In this document: positions 25,428 to 35,360 of the stretch, piece by piece
Numbering within the stretch: position 1 is the first letter of the stretch
Layout of the letters: every line of letters starts with the position of its first letter
DNA from: an uncultured Clostridia bacterium
GTDB lineage: Bacteria > Bacillota > Clostridia > Christensenellales > Borkfalkiaceae
Assembly (NCBI GenBank): GCA_949283125.1
Contig: CASDRK010000019.1
Coordinates: forward strand, 1 to 35,498
DNA length: 35,498 nucleotides
Reading direction: 5' to 3'
Translations under genes and position numbers: made by a program
The notes under the pieces: generated by a model
The model's input: only the letters and a program-made list of their open reading frames with translations
Databases searched by the model: none
Told to the model about the DNA's origin: nothing

Positions 25428-26588
25428 TCACTGCTTATCTATCGTTCTGCCGTACAGTGCGGAGACGTTGCCGGAATAGCGCTGCATGTTTTCGCACGAT
25501 TTCAGCGGTATGCTGTCCTCGAAGTCGTTCAGCTTTTTGGCCTGCTCGCGGGTGAGCTTGGAGGGAATGTCTATCTGCACGTCCACATACAGATTGCCAG
25601 TGCCGTTCACCGTGCGCACGCCCGCCCCCCTTATGCAGAAGCGCGTGCCCGACGCCGTGCCTGCCGGCACGGTCAGCTCCTGCGTGTCGTCTATGCCGGG
25701 CACCTGTATTTTGCCGCCGAGCACGGCGGTTTTATAGGATATGGGGACGGTTACGTACAGATCCCTGTCCTGCCGCTTCAAAAGCCTGTGGGGCTCTATC
25801 TGAAAGTACAGATACAGATCGCCCGGCTCGCCGCCGCCCTGTGCCGCCTGACCGTAGCCGCGCTTTCTGAGCGAGCTGTCCGAATCGACGCCCGCGGGAA
25901 TGTTGACGGTGAACCTTGTCTGGTTGCGCACAAAGCCCTTGCCCTTGCAGTCGGGGCATTTTTCAAGCACTTTTTTGCCCGTGCCGCCGCAGTCGGGGCA
26001 GACGCCGACCTGTATGGTGCGGCCGAAAATGGTGTCCTGCTGATACTTTACGCGGCCCGAACCGCCGCACTTGGAGCACTTCTGGAATGCCGTGCCGCCC
26101 TTTGCGCCCGTGCCGTTGCACGATTTGCAGGGCTCGTTGCGGAAATAGCTTATCTCCTTGGAGCAGCCCTTTATGGCATCCAGAAAGGACAGCCGTATGG
26201 TCTGTTCGATATTGGCTCCGCGGGCGGGCGCCTGACGGGCGGCTCCGCCGCCGAATCCGCCGCCGAACATGGACGAGAAGATGTCGCCGAGGTCGCCGAA
26301 TCCGCCCGAAAAACCGCCGGAGAAGGGATTGCCGCCCGAGAAGGGATTGCCGCCGCCCATGCCGGGATGATCGAGCTCGAAGTCGTACTGCTTGCGCTTC
26401 TGCTCGTCCGAAAGAACGGTGTGCGCTTCGTTTACTTCCTTGAACTTTTCGGCCGCGGCCGCATCGCCGGGATTGCGGTCGGGGTGATACTTCAACGCGA
26501 GCTTGCGGTAAGCCGACTTTATTTCGTCCTGCGTGGCGTTTCGGCCCACGCCGAGTATTTCGTAATAATTTTTATTGGATTCAGCCAT
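25428..26588 (-). CDS. dnaJ: Chaperone protein DnaJ (Hsp40)
   Basis: A 386-residue type I DnaJ co-chaperone that delivers clients to DnaK and stimulates its ATPase. The J domain at the start holds the HPD motif ([10 protein letters not shown]), followed by a Gly/Phe-rich linker with repeated GGNPFSGG. The zinc-finger domain has all four CxxCxGxG repeats ([32 protein letters not shown]). The client-binding C-terminal domains complete it. The start [14 protein letters not shown] at 26588 is chosen over an upstream in-frame ATG because the J domain begins there. It is the last gene of grpE-dnaK-dnaJ, 108 bases after dnaK. Confidence 0.97.
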   Translation of the reverse strand: MAESNKNYYEILGVGRNATQDEIKSAYRKLALKYHPDRNPGDAAAAEKFKEVNEAHTVLSDEQKRKQYDFELDHPGMGGGNPFSGGNPFSGGFSGGFGDLGDIFSSMFGGGFGGGAARQAPARGANIEQTIRLSFLDAIKGCSKEISYFRNEPCKSCNGTGAKGGTAFQKCSKCGGSGRVKYQQDTIFGRTIQVGVCPDCGGTGKKVLEKCPDCKGKGFVRNQTRFTVNIPAGVDSDSSLRKRGYGQAAQGGGEPGDLYLYFQIEPHRLLKRQDRDLYVTVPISYKTAVLGGKIQVPGIDDTQELTVPAGTASGTRFCIRGAGVRTVNGTGNLYVDVQIDIPSKLTREQAKKLNDFEDSIPLKSCENMQRYSGNVSALYGRTIDKQ

Positions 26589-26696
26589 TGTTTTGTGTCC
26601 GTTTTTGAAGTGTTTTATACTTGATTTAAGCAGCGCGCTGCCGCGCACTGCTTAAACGCTTGAAAGATATTCTGCCTGAACCGGGCGATCACGCCG

Positions 26697-28520
<1,824 letters not shown>

Positions 28521-28619
28521 CTATACAAGGTTATTTACTGTTTTATTGCCGGCCGTTTCGCCGGATCTTCCGCTTGGCGCGGAGGAATGTTTTTACGCCT
28601 GGCGCGGCCCGGCCGCAGA

Positions 28620-29213
28620 TCAGGACGTTACTATCACCTGAGCGAATCTGATGACTTTTTCACCCTGCCTGTAACCCTTTTTGAGCACGCGGTTCACGCA
28701 GTTGGGCTGCTCGCCATCGCCGCAGGGAACGTTCATTATCGCCTCCGCCACGCCCTCGTCAAAGGGGTCGCCGACGTTTACGGCTATCTCCTCCACTCCC
28801 AGCGAAGCGAGTATGGCATTGAAACTCTTTATTATCTTGTCTATGCCCTGTCTGGTCTTTTCGTCGGACGCGCCTTCGTAGGCGTAGCCGAAGTTATCCG
28901 CAACGGGCAGAAGCTTCAGCACGGCTTCGGCTTTGCCTTCGGCAAATGCCTGCGCAACGGAGGCCTGATTGCGCTTGCGGTAGTTGTCGTACTCGGCAGA
29001 TACCGAATACCACTTGCGCCTGTAATCGTCGGCGGCGGCAAGCGCCTTTTCCAGTTCGGAGGGCTGACCTTCGGCGGATTGCTCCGCCCCGGCCGGCTCT
29101 GCCGGCTCCGCCTCGTCCCGTCCCGGCTGCTCGCGGGACTGCTGTTCGGGGAGAGGAGACTGCATGAGTTCCTCTTCGTCGCTGTGTTTGAGTTCGTCCT
29201 TTTTCTTTGCCAT
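28620..29213 (-). CDS. grpE: Nucleotide exchange factor GrpE
   Basis: A 197-residue GrpE, the exchange factor that releases ADP from DnaK. An acidic, low-complexity N-terminus (about 1-55) leads into the long coiled-coil helix (LEKALAAADDYRRKWYSVSAEYDNYRKR) and the C-terminal beta domain with NVGDPFDEGVAEAIMNV and GYRQGEKVIRFAQVIV, all typical. It is the first gene of the chaperone operon, 117 bases before dnaK. No hrcA lies upstream and no CIRCE (TTAGCACTC-N9-GAGTGCTAA) was found in the leader. A short inverted repeat CGCAA-CTT-TTGCG sits next to an AT-rich TATATT box. Confidence 0.96.
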   Translation of the reverse strand: MAKKKDELKHSDEEELMQSPLPEQQSREQPGRDEAEPAEPAGAEQSAEGQPSELEKALAAADDYRRKWYSVSAEYDNYRKRNQASVAQAFAEGKAEAVLKLLPVADNFGYAYEGASDEKTRQGIDKIIKSFNAILASLGVEEIAVNVGDPFDEGVAEAIMNVPCGDGEQPNCVNRVLKKGYRQGEKVIRFAQVIVTS

Positions 29214-29433
29214 CTGAATTTTTTTCCGTGATTGGTTTACAATTTAAATATAACTCGCAAAAGTTGCGCTTAAACACCGAACACAAAAAATTTTTTAAAA
29301 ACGCGCAAAACGCGGCGAAGACCGGCCGTTGCGCGCGACATATTATATTGTAATCATATCGCAAGCGCCGCCGCGGCCGCGTCGCTTCGACCGCGGCGGG
29401 CGCCCTGGCGCGCATTTTGTTCGCCGCGCGCTA
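29214..29433. promoter_or_regulatory. Divergent control region between grpE and the phosphatase gene
   Basis: This region holds no gene. On the minus strand, near grpE, TATATT with a TTTAAG 16 bases upstream is a possible promoter, overlapping the inverted repeat CGCAA-CTT-TTGCG at about 29262-29274. Further out, at 29365-29403, a GC-rich imperfect hairpin (GCGCCGCCGCGG with CCGCGGCGGGCGC) separates the two divergent promoters. No CIRCE element is present. Confidence 0.4.
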
Positions 29434-29462
29434 TTGACTATTTTTGAGTCGTGTGGTACAAT
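29434..29462 (+). promoter_or_regulatory. Consensus promoter driving a leaderless phosphatase mRNA
   Basis: TTGACT (29434-29439), exactly 17 bases, then TACAAT (29457-29462) form a near-consensus vegetative promoter. Transcription should begin about 6-8 bases after the -10 box, which is where the ATG at 29469 lies. No ribosome site can fit in between. Confidence 0.75.
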
Positions 29463-29468
29463 TTGAAT

Positions 29469-30299
29469 ATGTATATAGTGAGAAAGCTGCCGCTGAAAAA
29501 GCTGTTCAACACCCGCGATCTGGGCGGAATGCCCGCCGCGGACGGCAAAGTCATAAGGCGCAACAGACTTATACGCAGCGGAAAACTTTATAAACTGCCC
29601 CAAAAGACCGTGGACAAGCTGAAAAAGAAGGGCGTGAATCTTGTGATAGATTTGCGCATATTCACCGAGCGCGAGGAATATCCCGATACGGTGATAGAGG
29701 GCGCGAAGTACGTGCATCTGCCCGTTCTGTGCACGGCCACGCCGGGCATAACGCGCGAAAAGAGCATGACCAAGACCATGGCGATAGAGTCGCGCCGCAT
29801 CAAATCGGAATTCGGCACCGCCGACAATTACATGGTGGCGATGTACAAAATGGTGCTGTTTTCGGACGAGCCGGCAAAGCTACTGAAAGAGTGCCTGCGC
29901 CTTATAATAGACAACGAAGGCTGCGTGCTGTGGCACTGCAGCGGCGGCAAAGACAGGGCGGGACTGGTGGCCATGCTGGTGGAGAGCCTGCTGGGCGTGG
30001 ACGAAAAGGTGATAGTCGAGGACTATGTGGCTTCGCACCGCTTTCAGAGGGGCAGATTTTTCTGGAACAGGTTCGGCCTGATGATAGCCCCGCTGGTGCC
30101 CAGGTTCAAAAAAATACTGTTCGGCATGATGGCCGCAAAGCCGCGGTACATCATCGATACGATGAACGAAGTAAAGGCGCGGTACGGCAGCGTTACGGAA
30201 TACTGCAGGCAGCGGCTGGACATAACCGACGCCGACATACAAAAGATGAGACAAAAATACCTTGAACCGCCCAGACGCGGGCTGTTCTCACAGAACTGA
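29469..30299 (+). CDS. Protein-tyrosine phosphatase (PTP/dual-specificity, Y_phosphatase3-like)
   Basis: A 276-residue cysteine phosphatase. The signature loop HCSGGKDRAG (HCxxGKDR) supplies the nucleophilic Cys and the phosphate-binding Arg. N-terminal FNTRDLGGMP and IRSGKLYKL are typical of the bacterial lipid/tyrosine phosphatase group that includes IphP and LipA-type enzymes. There is no signal peptide, so it is cytoplasmic. The chosen ATG coincides with the predicted transcription start; a GTG six codons upstream lies inside the -10 region and is rejected. It is monocistronic, diverges from grpE and converges with galE. Substrate (phosphotyrosine or phosphoinositide) unknown. Confidence 0.87.
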   Translation: MYIVRKLPLKKLFNTRDLGGMPAADGKVIRRNRLIRSGKLYKLPQKTVDKLKKKGVNLVIDLRIFTEREEYPDTVIEGAKYVHLPVLCTATPGITREKSMTKTMAIESRRIKSEFGTADNYMVAMYKMVLFSDEPAKLLKECLRLIIDNEGCVLWHCSGGKDRAGLVAMLVESLLGVDEKVIVEDYVASHRFQRGRFFWNRFGLMIAPLVPRFKKILFGMMAAKPRYIIDTMNEVKARYGSVTEYCRQRLDITDADIQKMRQKYLEPPRRGLFSQN

Positions 30300-30302
30300 A
30301 CG

Positions 30303-30351
30303 CATAAAAACAACGTTGCGGCCGCAGTCTTGAAGGACTGCGGCCGCAACG
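30303..30351 (-). terminator. Terminator of the glm-galE operon
   Basis: A 16-bp perfect stem (CGTTGCGGCCGCAGTC and complement, 6-base loop, 30314-30351) is followed on the minus strand by TTGTTTTTATG. It is placed to end transcripts from galE and may also act on the convergent phosphatase mRNA, whose stop is 15 bases away. Confidence 0.75.
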
Positions 30352-30368
30352 CATATCGCTGAACGAAT

Positions 30369-30407
30369 ATGCCCGCGGCCGCCGACAGAAAGGGCGGCCG
30401 CGGGCAT
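30369..30407. terminator. Second GC hairpin between convergent genes
   Basis: ATGCCCGCGGCCGCC pairs perfectly with its complement around a 9-base loop, directly after the galE stop on the minus strand. Neither side has a T run. With the 30314-30351 stem it makes a tandem hairpin block between convergent genes. Confidence 0.55.
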
Positions 30408-30424
30408 TGACGCGCATATATGCC

Positions 30425-31441
30425 TTAACCGTTATAACCCATGGGGTTGAGCGACTGCCACTTCCACTGCGAAGCGCACATGTCCTCCAGCGTGAGGCGA
30501 GCGCGCCAGCCCAGCTCGCGCGCGGCCTTTTCGGGCGAAGCGTAGCAGGCCGCTATGTCGCCGGGGCGGCGGGCGTCCACGACGTACGGAAGCTTTTTTC
30601 CGCAAGCCTTTTCAAAGGCGCGGATCATGTCGAGCACGGAATAGCCGACGCCCGTGCCGAGGTTGTATGTGTACACGCCGCCGGCGGCGCAGCCCTTTAT
30701 GGCGGCGATGTGCCCGCGGGCGAGATCGACCACGTGGATATAGTCCCTGACCCCCGTCCCGTCGGGCGTGGGATAGTCGTTGCCGAACACGTGCACGCAC
30801 TTGAGCTTGCCCGTGGCCACCTGAGCGACGTACGGCATGAGATTGTTGGGTATGCCCTTGGGATCCTCGCCTATGAGCCCGCTCTCGTGCGCGCCGACGG
30901 GATTGAAATAGCGCAGCAGCACGACGCTCCATTCCCTGTCCGCCTTCCACACGTCCGTGAGCATTATTTCCTGAAAATACTTGCTCGTTCCGTAAGGATT
31001 GGTGGTGCCGCCTATGGCGCACGTCTCGTCGAGGGGAAGGCGCTCCGGCGTGCCGTAGACCGTGGCCGACGACGAAAACACTATCCTTTTGCAACCGTGG
31101 TCGCGCATGGCCGAAACGAGGGCGAGGGTGCCGCAAATGTTGTTGTCGTAATATTCCGCGGGCTTTACGCAGGATTCGCCCACGGCCTTGAGCCCGGCGA
31201 AATGTATGACCCAGTCTATCGCGTTTTCGCTGAATATCCTGTCGAGCAGGGCGCCGTCGCGCACGTCGCCGCGGTAAAATTTCAGCTCTCTGCCCGTGAT
31301 TTTTTTTACGCGGTTCAGGCTCTCTTCGCTCGAATTGCAGAGGTTATCCACGACGACAACGCCGTAACCCTCGTTGAGAAGTTCCACCACCGTATGGCTG
31401 CCGATGAATCCGGCTCCGCCCGTGACGAGAACAGTTTGCAT
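30425..31441 (-). CDS. galE: UDP-glucose 4-epimerase
   Basis: A 338-residue short-chain dehydrogenase-type epimerase interconverting UDP-glucose and UDP-galactose (some members also the N-acetyl forms). The NAD-binding start [24 protein letters not shown] with the catalytic Ser, and the YxxxK motif [10 protein letters not shown] are clear. The start at 31441 fits GGAGG about 9 bases upstream; the longer frame adds 21 residues of no family similarity. It lies 66 bases after glmS, so it probably belongs to the same sugar-nucleotide operon. It could make UDP-GalNAc from the UDP-GlcNAc supplied by its neighbours. Confidence 0.94.
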   Translation of the reverse strand: MQTVLVTGGAGFIGSHTVVELLNEGYGVVVVDNLCNSSEESLNRVKKITGRELKFYRGDVRDGALLDRIFSENAIDWVIHFAGLKAVGESCVKPAEYYDNNICGTLALVSAMRDHGCKRIVFSSSATVYGTPERLPLDETCAIGGTTNPYGTSKYFQEIMLTDVWKADREWSVVLLRYFNPVGAHESGLIGEDPKGIPNNLMPYVAQVATGKLKCVHVFGNDYPTPDGTGVRDYIHVVDLARGHIAAIKGCAAGGVYTYNLGTGVGYSVLDMIRAFEKACGKKLPYVVDARRPGDIAACYASPEKAARELGWRARLTLEDMCASQWKWQSLNPMGYNG

Positions 31442-31507
31442 AACGTCCGCCTCCGTTGAATTTTTCACACAACAGATTATATATCGGCGGCGGACAAATG
31501 TCAAATA

Positions 31508-33274
31508 TTATTCCACGGTAACGCTCTTGGCGAGGTTGCGCGGCTTATCCGGGTCGCACCCCCTTAAAAGGGCGGCGCGGTAGGCGACGAGCTGCAGCGC
31601 GGCGGCCGTGAGAAAATGCGACAGATGGGCGGGCGCGGGCGGCAGAAGCCAGGCCGCGTCCGTCCGCGGCGACAGCCTGCGGTGCACGTCGGCAAGCGTG
31701 GTGACGACGGCTACGCGCCCCCTGCGCGAGAGTATCTGTTCCACGGCGTTTTCGCACTTTTCTGCCAGCCCTTCATCGGTTATGAGCACTATCGCCAGCA
31801 CGCTTTCGTCCACAAGGGCGAGCGTGCCGTGCTTGAGCTCGCCAGCGGGATAGCCGTCGGAGAAAATGTACGAAACCTCCTTAAGCTTCAGGCTGCCCTC
31901 CACCGCCGCGTCGGCGTCGGCGCCCCTGCCGATGAAGAACACGGCGCGGCTGCGCACGCACAGCCGCGCGATTTCGAGGGCGCGCGAACCGTCGGCCACC
32001 ACCCGCTCGATGCCGTCGGCCGCCTTTAAAAGCTGCGCGGCGCGCACGTCGGCGCGGCCGGGTGACGCCAGAATGTGCAGGCACGCCAGCTGACCGACGT
32101 AACTCTTTGTGGCGGCCACGCATATCTCCGTGCCGGCGCAGACGGGTATGACCTTGTCGGCGACGCGCGTTATGGCCGAATAGCCGACGTTTGTTACGGC
32201 CACGAGATAGGCGCCCGCCTCCCTCGCCGCCCGGGCGGCCATTACCGTATCCGCCGTTTCGCCGCTCTGACTGACGGCTATGCAGACGGAGCGTGCGGTG
32301 AGACCGGGCGGGTCGAAGCGTGCCTCGCTGGCTATGTGCGCCGTCACGCAGGCGTCGTACGCCCCGCCGAGCAGGCGCACCCCCGCAAGGGCAGCGTTGT
32401 AGGCCGTGCCGCAGCCCAGCAGCGCTATCCTGTCCGCCGCGCCCAGACGCGAGTGAACCTCTTTAAGTCCGGGAAGCCGCGCGACGCTTGCGCACGTTGC
32501 GCGCACGGTGCGGGCGTTCTGGCCGATTTCCCGCAGCATATAGTGGGGGCAATCGCCCTTGTCGCTGTCCGGCTCGACATCGCGCACCGGGCTGAACGCG
32601 CGCCCGACGGGCGAAAGCTCCGCGTCGAATATCTCTATGCCGGACGGCGTGACGAGAGCTATATCCCCCTCTTCCGGCACGCAATAAAACGCCGACCTGC
32701 CGCCGAGGGCGCAGATGTCGCTTGCCGCCATGAAGCCTTCGCCCCTGCCGAGTATGAGCGACGAACCCCGCCTTGTGACCGCAAACCCGTCGAAGTCGGC
32801 GCAGAGCACGGCCAGCGCCCAGCACCCTTTCAGCCGCGCGCAGGCAAGGCGGAGCGCGTCCGCCAGATCGCCTTCGTAGTAAAAATCCAGAAGATGAGCG
32901 ACCACCTCGCTGTCCGTCTGCGAAGCAAAGACGTGACCCGCGGCGCGCAGTTCGGCCCGAAGTTCGGCATGGTTTTCTATGATGCCGTTGTGCACGACGG
33001 CGAACCGGCCGAACGCGTGCGGATGGGCGTTGGCGTCATTGGCCTCGCCGTGCGTGGCCCAGCGCGTGTGGCCTATGCCCACCGTACCCTTGAGCTCTTT
33101 TAGCGAAAGTCTGAGCCCTTCCACCCGCCCGCCGCGCTTGGCGGTGAAAATTTCGCCGCGGTCGCGCGTGGATATGCCCGCCGAATCGTAACCGCGATAT
33201 TCAAGTTTTTTAAGACCTTCAAACAGTATTTCGGCCGCGCGATCGCGGCCGGCGTAACCGACTATTCCGCACAT
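31508..33274 (-). CDS. glmS: Glutamine-fructose-6-phosphate aminotransferase
   Basis: A 588-residue enzyme that makes glucosamine-6-phosphate from fructose-6-phosphate and glutamine, the first step to UDP-GlcNAc. The start at 33274 exposes Cys2 as the glutaminase nucleophile (MCGIVGYAGRDRAA), as required; GGAGGGGTGA lies just upstream. Glutaminase motifs GIGHTRWATHGEAN and VVHNGIIENHAEL are present. Two sugar-isomerase (SIS) domains follow (CGTAYNAA, VSQSGETADTVMA), and the canonical C-terminus KPRNLAKSVTVE carries the active Lys. One base separates it from glmM, so there is no room for a glmS ribozyme leader. Confidence 0.96.
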   Translation of the reverse strand: MCGIVGYAGRDRAAEILFEGLKKLEYRGYDSAGISTRDRGEIFTAKRGGRVEGLRLSLKELKGTVGIGHTRWATHGEANDANAHPHAFGRFAVVHNGIIENHAELRAELRAAGHVFASQTDSEVVAHLLDFYYEGDLADALRLACARLKGCWALAVLCADFDGFAVTRRGSSLILGRGEGFMAASDICALGGRSAFYCVPEEGDIALVTPSGIEIFDAELSPVGRAFSPVRDVEPDSDKGDCPHYMLREIGQNARTVRATCASVARLPGLKEVHSRLGAADRIALLGCGTAYNAALAGVRLLGGAYDACVTAHIASEARFDPPGLTARSVCIAVSQSGETADTVMAARAAREAGAYLVAVTNVGYSAITRVADKVIPVCAGTEICVAATKSYVGQLACLHILASPGRADVRAAQLLKAADGIERVVADGSRALEIARLCVRSRAVFFIGRGADADAAVEGSLKLKEVSYIFSDGYPAGELKHGTLALVDESVLAIVLITDEGLAEKCENAVEQILSRRGRVAVVTTLADVHRRLSPRTDAAWLLPPAPAHLSHFLTAAALQLVAYRAALLRGCDPDKPRNLAKSVTVE

Positions 33275-33275
33275 T

Positions 33276-34610
33276 TCACCCCTCCGCAACCGCGCGGGCT
33301 ATCCGCGCGCACACGCTTTTGCACAATTCGCCGTCCGGGCACTCCGCCATTATCCTTACGGCGTTTTCGGTGCCCGACGCCCGCACGAGCACCCTGCCCC
33401 TGCCGCCGAACGCCCTTTCGGCCCGGGAAATTTCGCGCAGCACGGCATAGCTGCGGGCGCGGCCCTTATCGCGCACGGGCACGCTTGCGCAGACCTGCGG
33501 CCAGAGTTCCAGCCCCTCCGTAAGGCGAGAAAAAGTTCCGCCCGAACGGACGAGGGCCTGCGCCAGAAATATGGCTGTGACTATTCCGTCGCCCGTATTT
33601 TCCACCTTGTCGATTATTATGTGCCCGGACTGTTCGCCGCCGAGCGCCGCGCCGCACTGCCGCATTTTTTGAGCGACGAAGCGGTCGCCCACGTCGCACC
33701 GTTCCACGGCGACGCCCAGCCTTGCAAGCGACTGCACCAGCCCCGAATTGCTCATCACGGTCGCCACGACCCTGTCGCCGCCGTCCGCGCCGCAGTCCAG
33801 CAGATGGCGCGCGAGAATGTACATGACCCCGTCGCCGTCCACCACTTCGCCACGCTCGTTTACGGCGATGCATCTGTCGCCGTCGCCGTCAAAGGCAAAA
33901 CCGGCATCGAGATTGCGCGCCCTGACGAGCTCACACAGCCGCGCGGGAGCCGTGGAGCCGCAGTTTGCGTTGATGTTGACTCCGTCCGGACGACAGCCTA
34001 TGGCCATTACTTTTGCGCCCAGCGCGCAGAACGCCCGCCGCGCAAGGTTGTAGGCGGCGCCGTTGGCGCAGTCCAGCCCGAAGCTGCAGCCGGAAAGCGA
34101 ACGCGGAGCAAGCTCGGTGAGGTACGCCGCATAGCTGCTGCGCCCCGCGGAAAAATCGTGTATGGCCCCCACGCCGCCGTCCACAGCCTGCGGCAGCGGC
34201 CCGGAGCCGCCCGCAAGATATTCTTCGAGAAGCGCGATATCCTCATCCGAAAGTTTCGCCCCCGACTCCCCGAAAATTTTAATGCCGTTGTCGCCGAAGG
34301 CGTTGTGGCTGGCGGACACGGCTATGCCGCAATCCAGCCCGAACGCGCGCACGGCATACGCCACCGCGGGGGTCGTGGCCACGTGCATCATGTAAGCGTC
34401 CGCGCCCGAGGCCGCAAGCCCTGCGGCAAGGGCGTATTCCAGCATGTAGGAAGACCTGCGCGTATCCTTGCCTATCGCCGCGCGGCACTTGCGGCCGCGC
34501 CCCGCGCCCAGCCTGAAGCCGAGAAACCTGCCCGTTTCAAACGCATGCAGGGCGGTAAGCTCGCTGCCCGCCTGCCCGCGGAATCCGTCGGTGCCGAAAA
34601 ATTTATTCAC
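33276..34610 (-). CDS. glmM: Phosphoglucosamine mutase
   Basis: A 444-residue alpha-D-phosphohexomutase that converts glucosamine-6-phosphate to glucosamine-1-phosphate. N-terminus MNKFFGTDGFRGQAG is typical of GlmM. The phosphoserine loop reads VSASHNAFGDNGIKIFG, with Ala where Pro is usual after Asn. The metal loop is FDGDGDRCIAV and the phosphate-binding end is RASGTENAVRIM. It starts with GTG, preceded by GGAGG. It follows the GlmU-like gene by 65 bases and precedes glmS by one base, an order that matches the pathway. Confidence 0.95.
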   Translation of the reverse strand: MNKFFGTDGFRGQAGSELTALHAFETGRFLGFRLGAGRGRKCRAAIGKDTRRSSYMLEYALAAGLAASGADAYMMHVATTPAVAYAVRAFGLDCGIAVSASHNAFGDNGIKIFGESGAKLSDEDIALLEEYLAGGSGPLPQAVDGGVGAIHDFSAGRSSYAAYLTELAPRSLSGCSFGLDCANGAAYNLARRAFCALGAKVMAIGCRPDGVNINANCGSTAPARLCELVRARNLDAGFAFDGDGDRCIAVNERGEVVDGDGVMYILARHLLDCGADGGDRVVATVMSNSGLVQSLARLGVAVERCDVGDRFVAQKMRQCGAALGGEQSGHIIIDKVENTGDGIVTAIFLAQALVRSGGTFSRLTEGLELWPQVCASVPVRDKGRARSYAVLREISRAERAFGGRGRVLVRASGTENAVRIMAECPDGELCKSVCARIARAVAEG

Positions 34611-34676
34611 AAAAGCGCCTCCCGGGACGATAAAGGTTTATATGCGATAAACAAATCATAGCTTTTATAAATGCCC

Positions 34677-35303
34677 TCATCGGTCGTTGAGATACCTTCC
34701 GCAGGCGCCTTCGGGCTTGATTTTCAAAGGCGGACGGGAGAGCGCGAGACTTTTTTGCGGCACGTCGCCCGACAACACCGTGCCAGCCGCCACATATGCG
34801 CCCGCGCCGATATGCGCGGGCGCGACTACTACGCTGTTACTGCCTATGAACGCGTTGTCTTCCACATATGTATGCGCCTTTGTTTTGCCGTTGTAGTTGG
34901 CGAACACCACGCCGCACCCCACGTTTACGCGCGCGCCCAGTTCGGCGTCGCCTATGTATGAAAGGTGCGCCGCCTTGCAGCCTTCGCCCAGCACGGCGCG
35001 CTTCAGCTCCACAAAGTCGCCTATGCGGCAGCCGTCGCCCGCGGCGCAGCCCTCGCGCACGTTGCAGTACGGGCCGAGCGTGCAGTTTTTGCCGATTTTT
35101 GCGCCGTTGACCACGCACCCGGGCAACAATACGCAGCCCTCGCCCAGACTTGCCGCCCCGAAGATATGGCAGGGCGAATACAACACGACGCCGCGCGCGA
35201 GCGTGCAGCCGCGCGAAACGAAAATTTCTCGCCCGACTGCGCGCACGCCCATCCGGCGCAGGGCGGCCGCCGAAATAAAGGGAGATTTTTTGAATATCTT
35301 CAC
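34677..35303 (-). CDS. GlmU-like left-handed beta-helix acetyltransferase, no uridylyltransferase domain
   Basis: A 208-residue protein matching only the C-terminal acetyltransferase half of GlmU (bifunctional enzymes are about 450-460 residues). Hexapeptide repeats run through most of it. Conserved active-site residues of that half are present: GDFVELKRAVLGEG, KAAHLSYIGDAELG with the catalytic His, and the NY of GVVFANYNGKTK, followed by AISR-like LALSRPPL. The N-terminal pyrophosphorylase domain is absent; residues 1-40 are a short different lead. It could acetylate glucosamine-1-phosphate, with another protein making the UDP bond, or act on another amino sugar. It starts with GTG without a usable ribosome site. 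The IS30 end lies only 57 bases upstream, so recent loss of upstream sequence is possible. Confidence 0.82.
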   Translation of the reverse strand: MKIFKKSPFISAAALRRMGVRAVGREIFVSRGCTLARGVVLYSPCHIFGAASLGEGCVLLPGCVVNGAKIGKNCTLGPYCNVREGCAAGDGCRIGDFVELKRAVLGEGCKAAHLSYIGDAELGARVNVGCGVVFANYNGKTKAHTYVEDNAFIGSNSVVVAPAHIGAGAYVAAGTVLSGDVPQKSLALSRPPLKIKPEGACGRYLNDR

Positions 35304-35315
35304 CCTATATAATAT

Positions 35316-35347
35316 GAGGTCGCCCGCACCAATGTGCGGGCGACCTC
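35316..35347. promoter_or_regulatory. 14-bp hairpin between IS30 end and GlmU-like gene
   Basis: GAGGTCGCCCGCAC and its perfect complement enclose CAAT. On the minus strand it is followed by ATATTATATAGG and then the GTG start; on the plus strand by TTTAAAG. It may be the terminator of a gene removed by the IS, or a leader structure for the glm genes. TATTAT next to it could be a -10 box, but no -35 is visible. Confidence 0.5.
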
Positions 35348-35360
35348 TTTAAAGCAAAGG

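Noticed and set aside
25113-26624. 503-codon plus-strand frame opposite dnaJ
   Set aside because: Antisense shadow of dnaJ running through the operon terminator; no recognisable domain.
29214-29300. CIRCE element for heat-shock control
   Set aside because: The TTAGCACTC-N9-GAGTGCTAA pattern is absent; only a short CGCAA/TTGCG repeat is present.
33274-33290. Possible glmS ribozyme upstream of glmS
   Set aside because: Only one base separates glmM from glmS, leaving no room, and no pseudoknot-like leader is seen before glmM.
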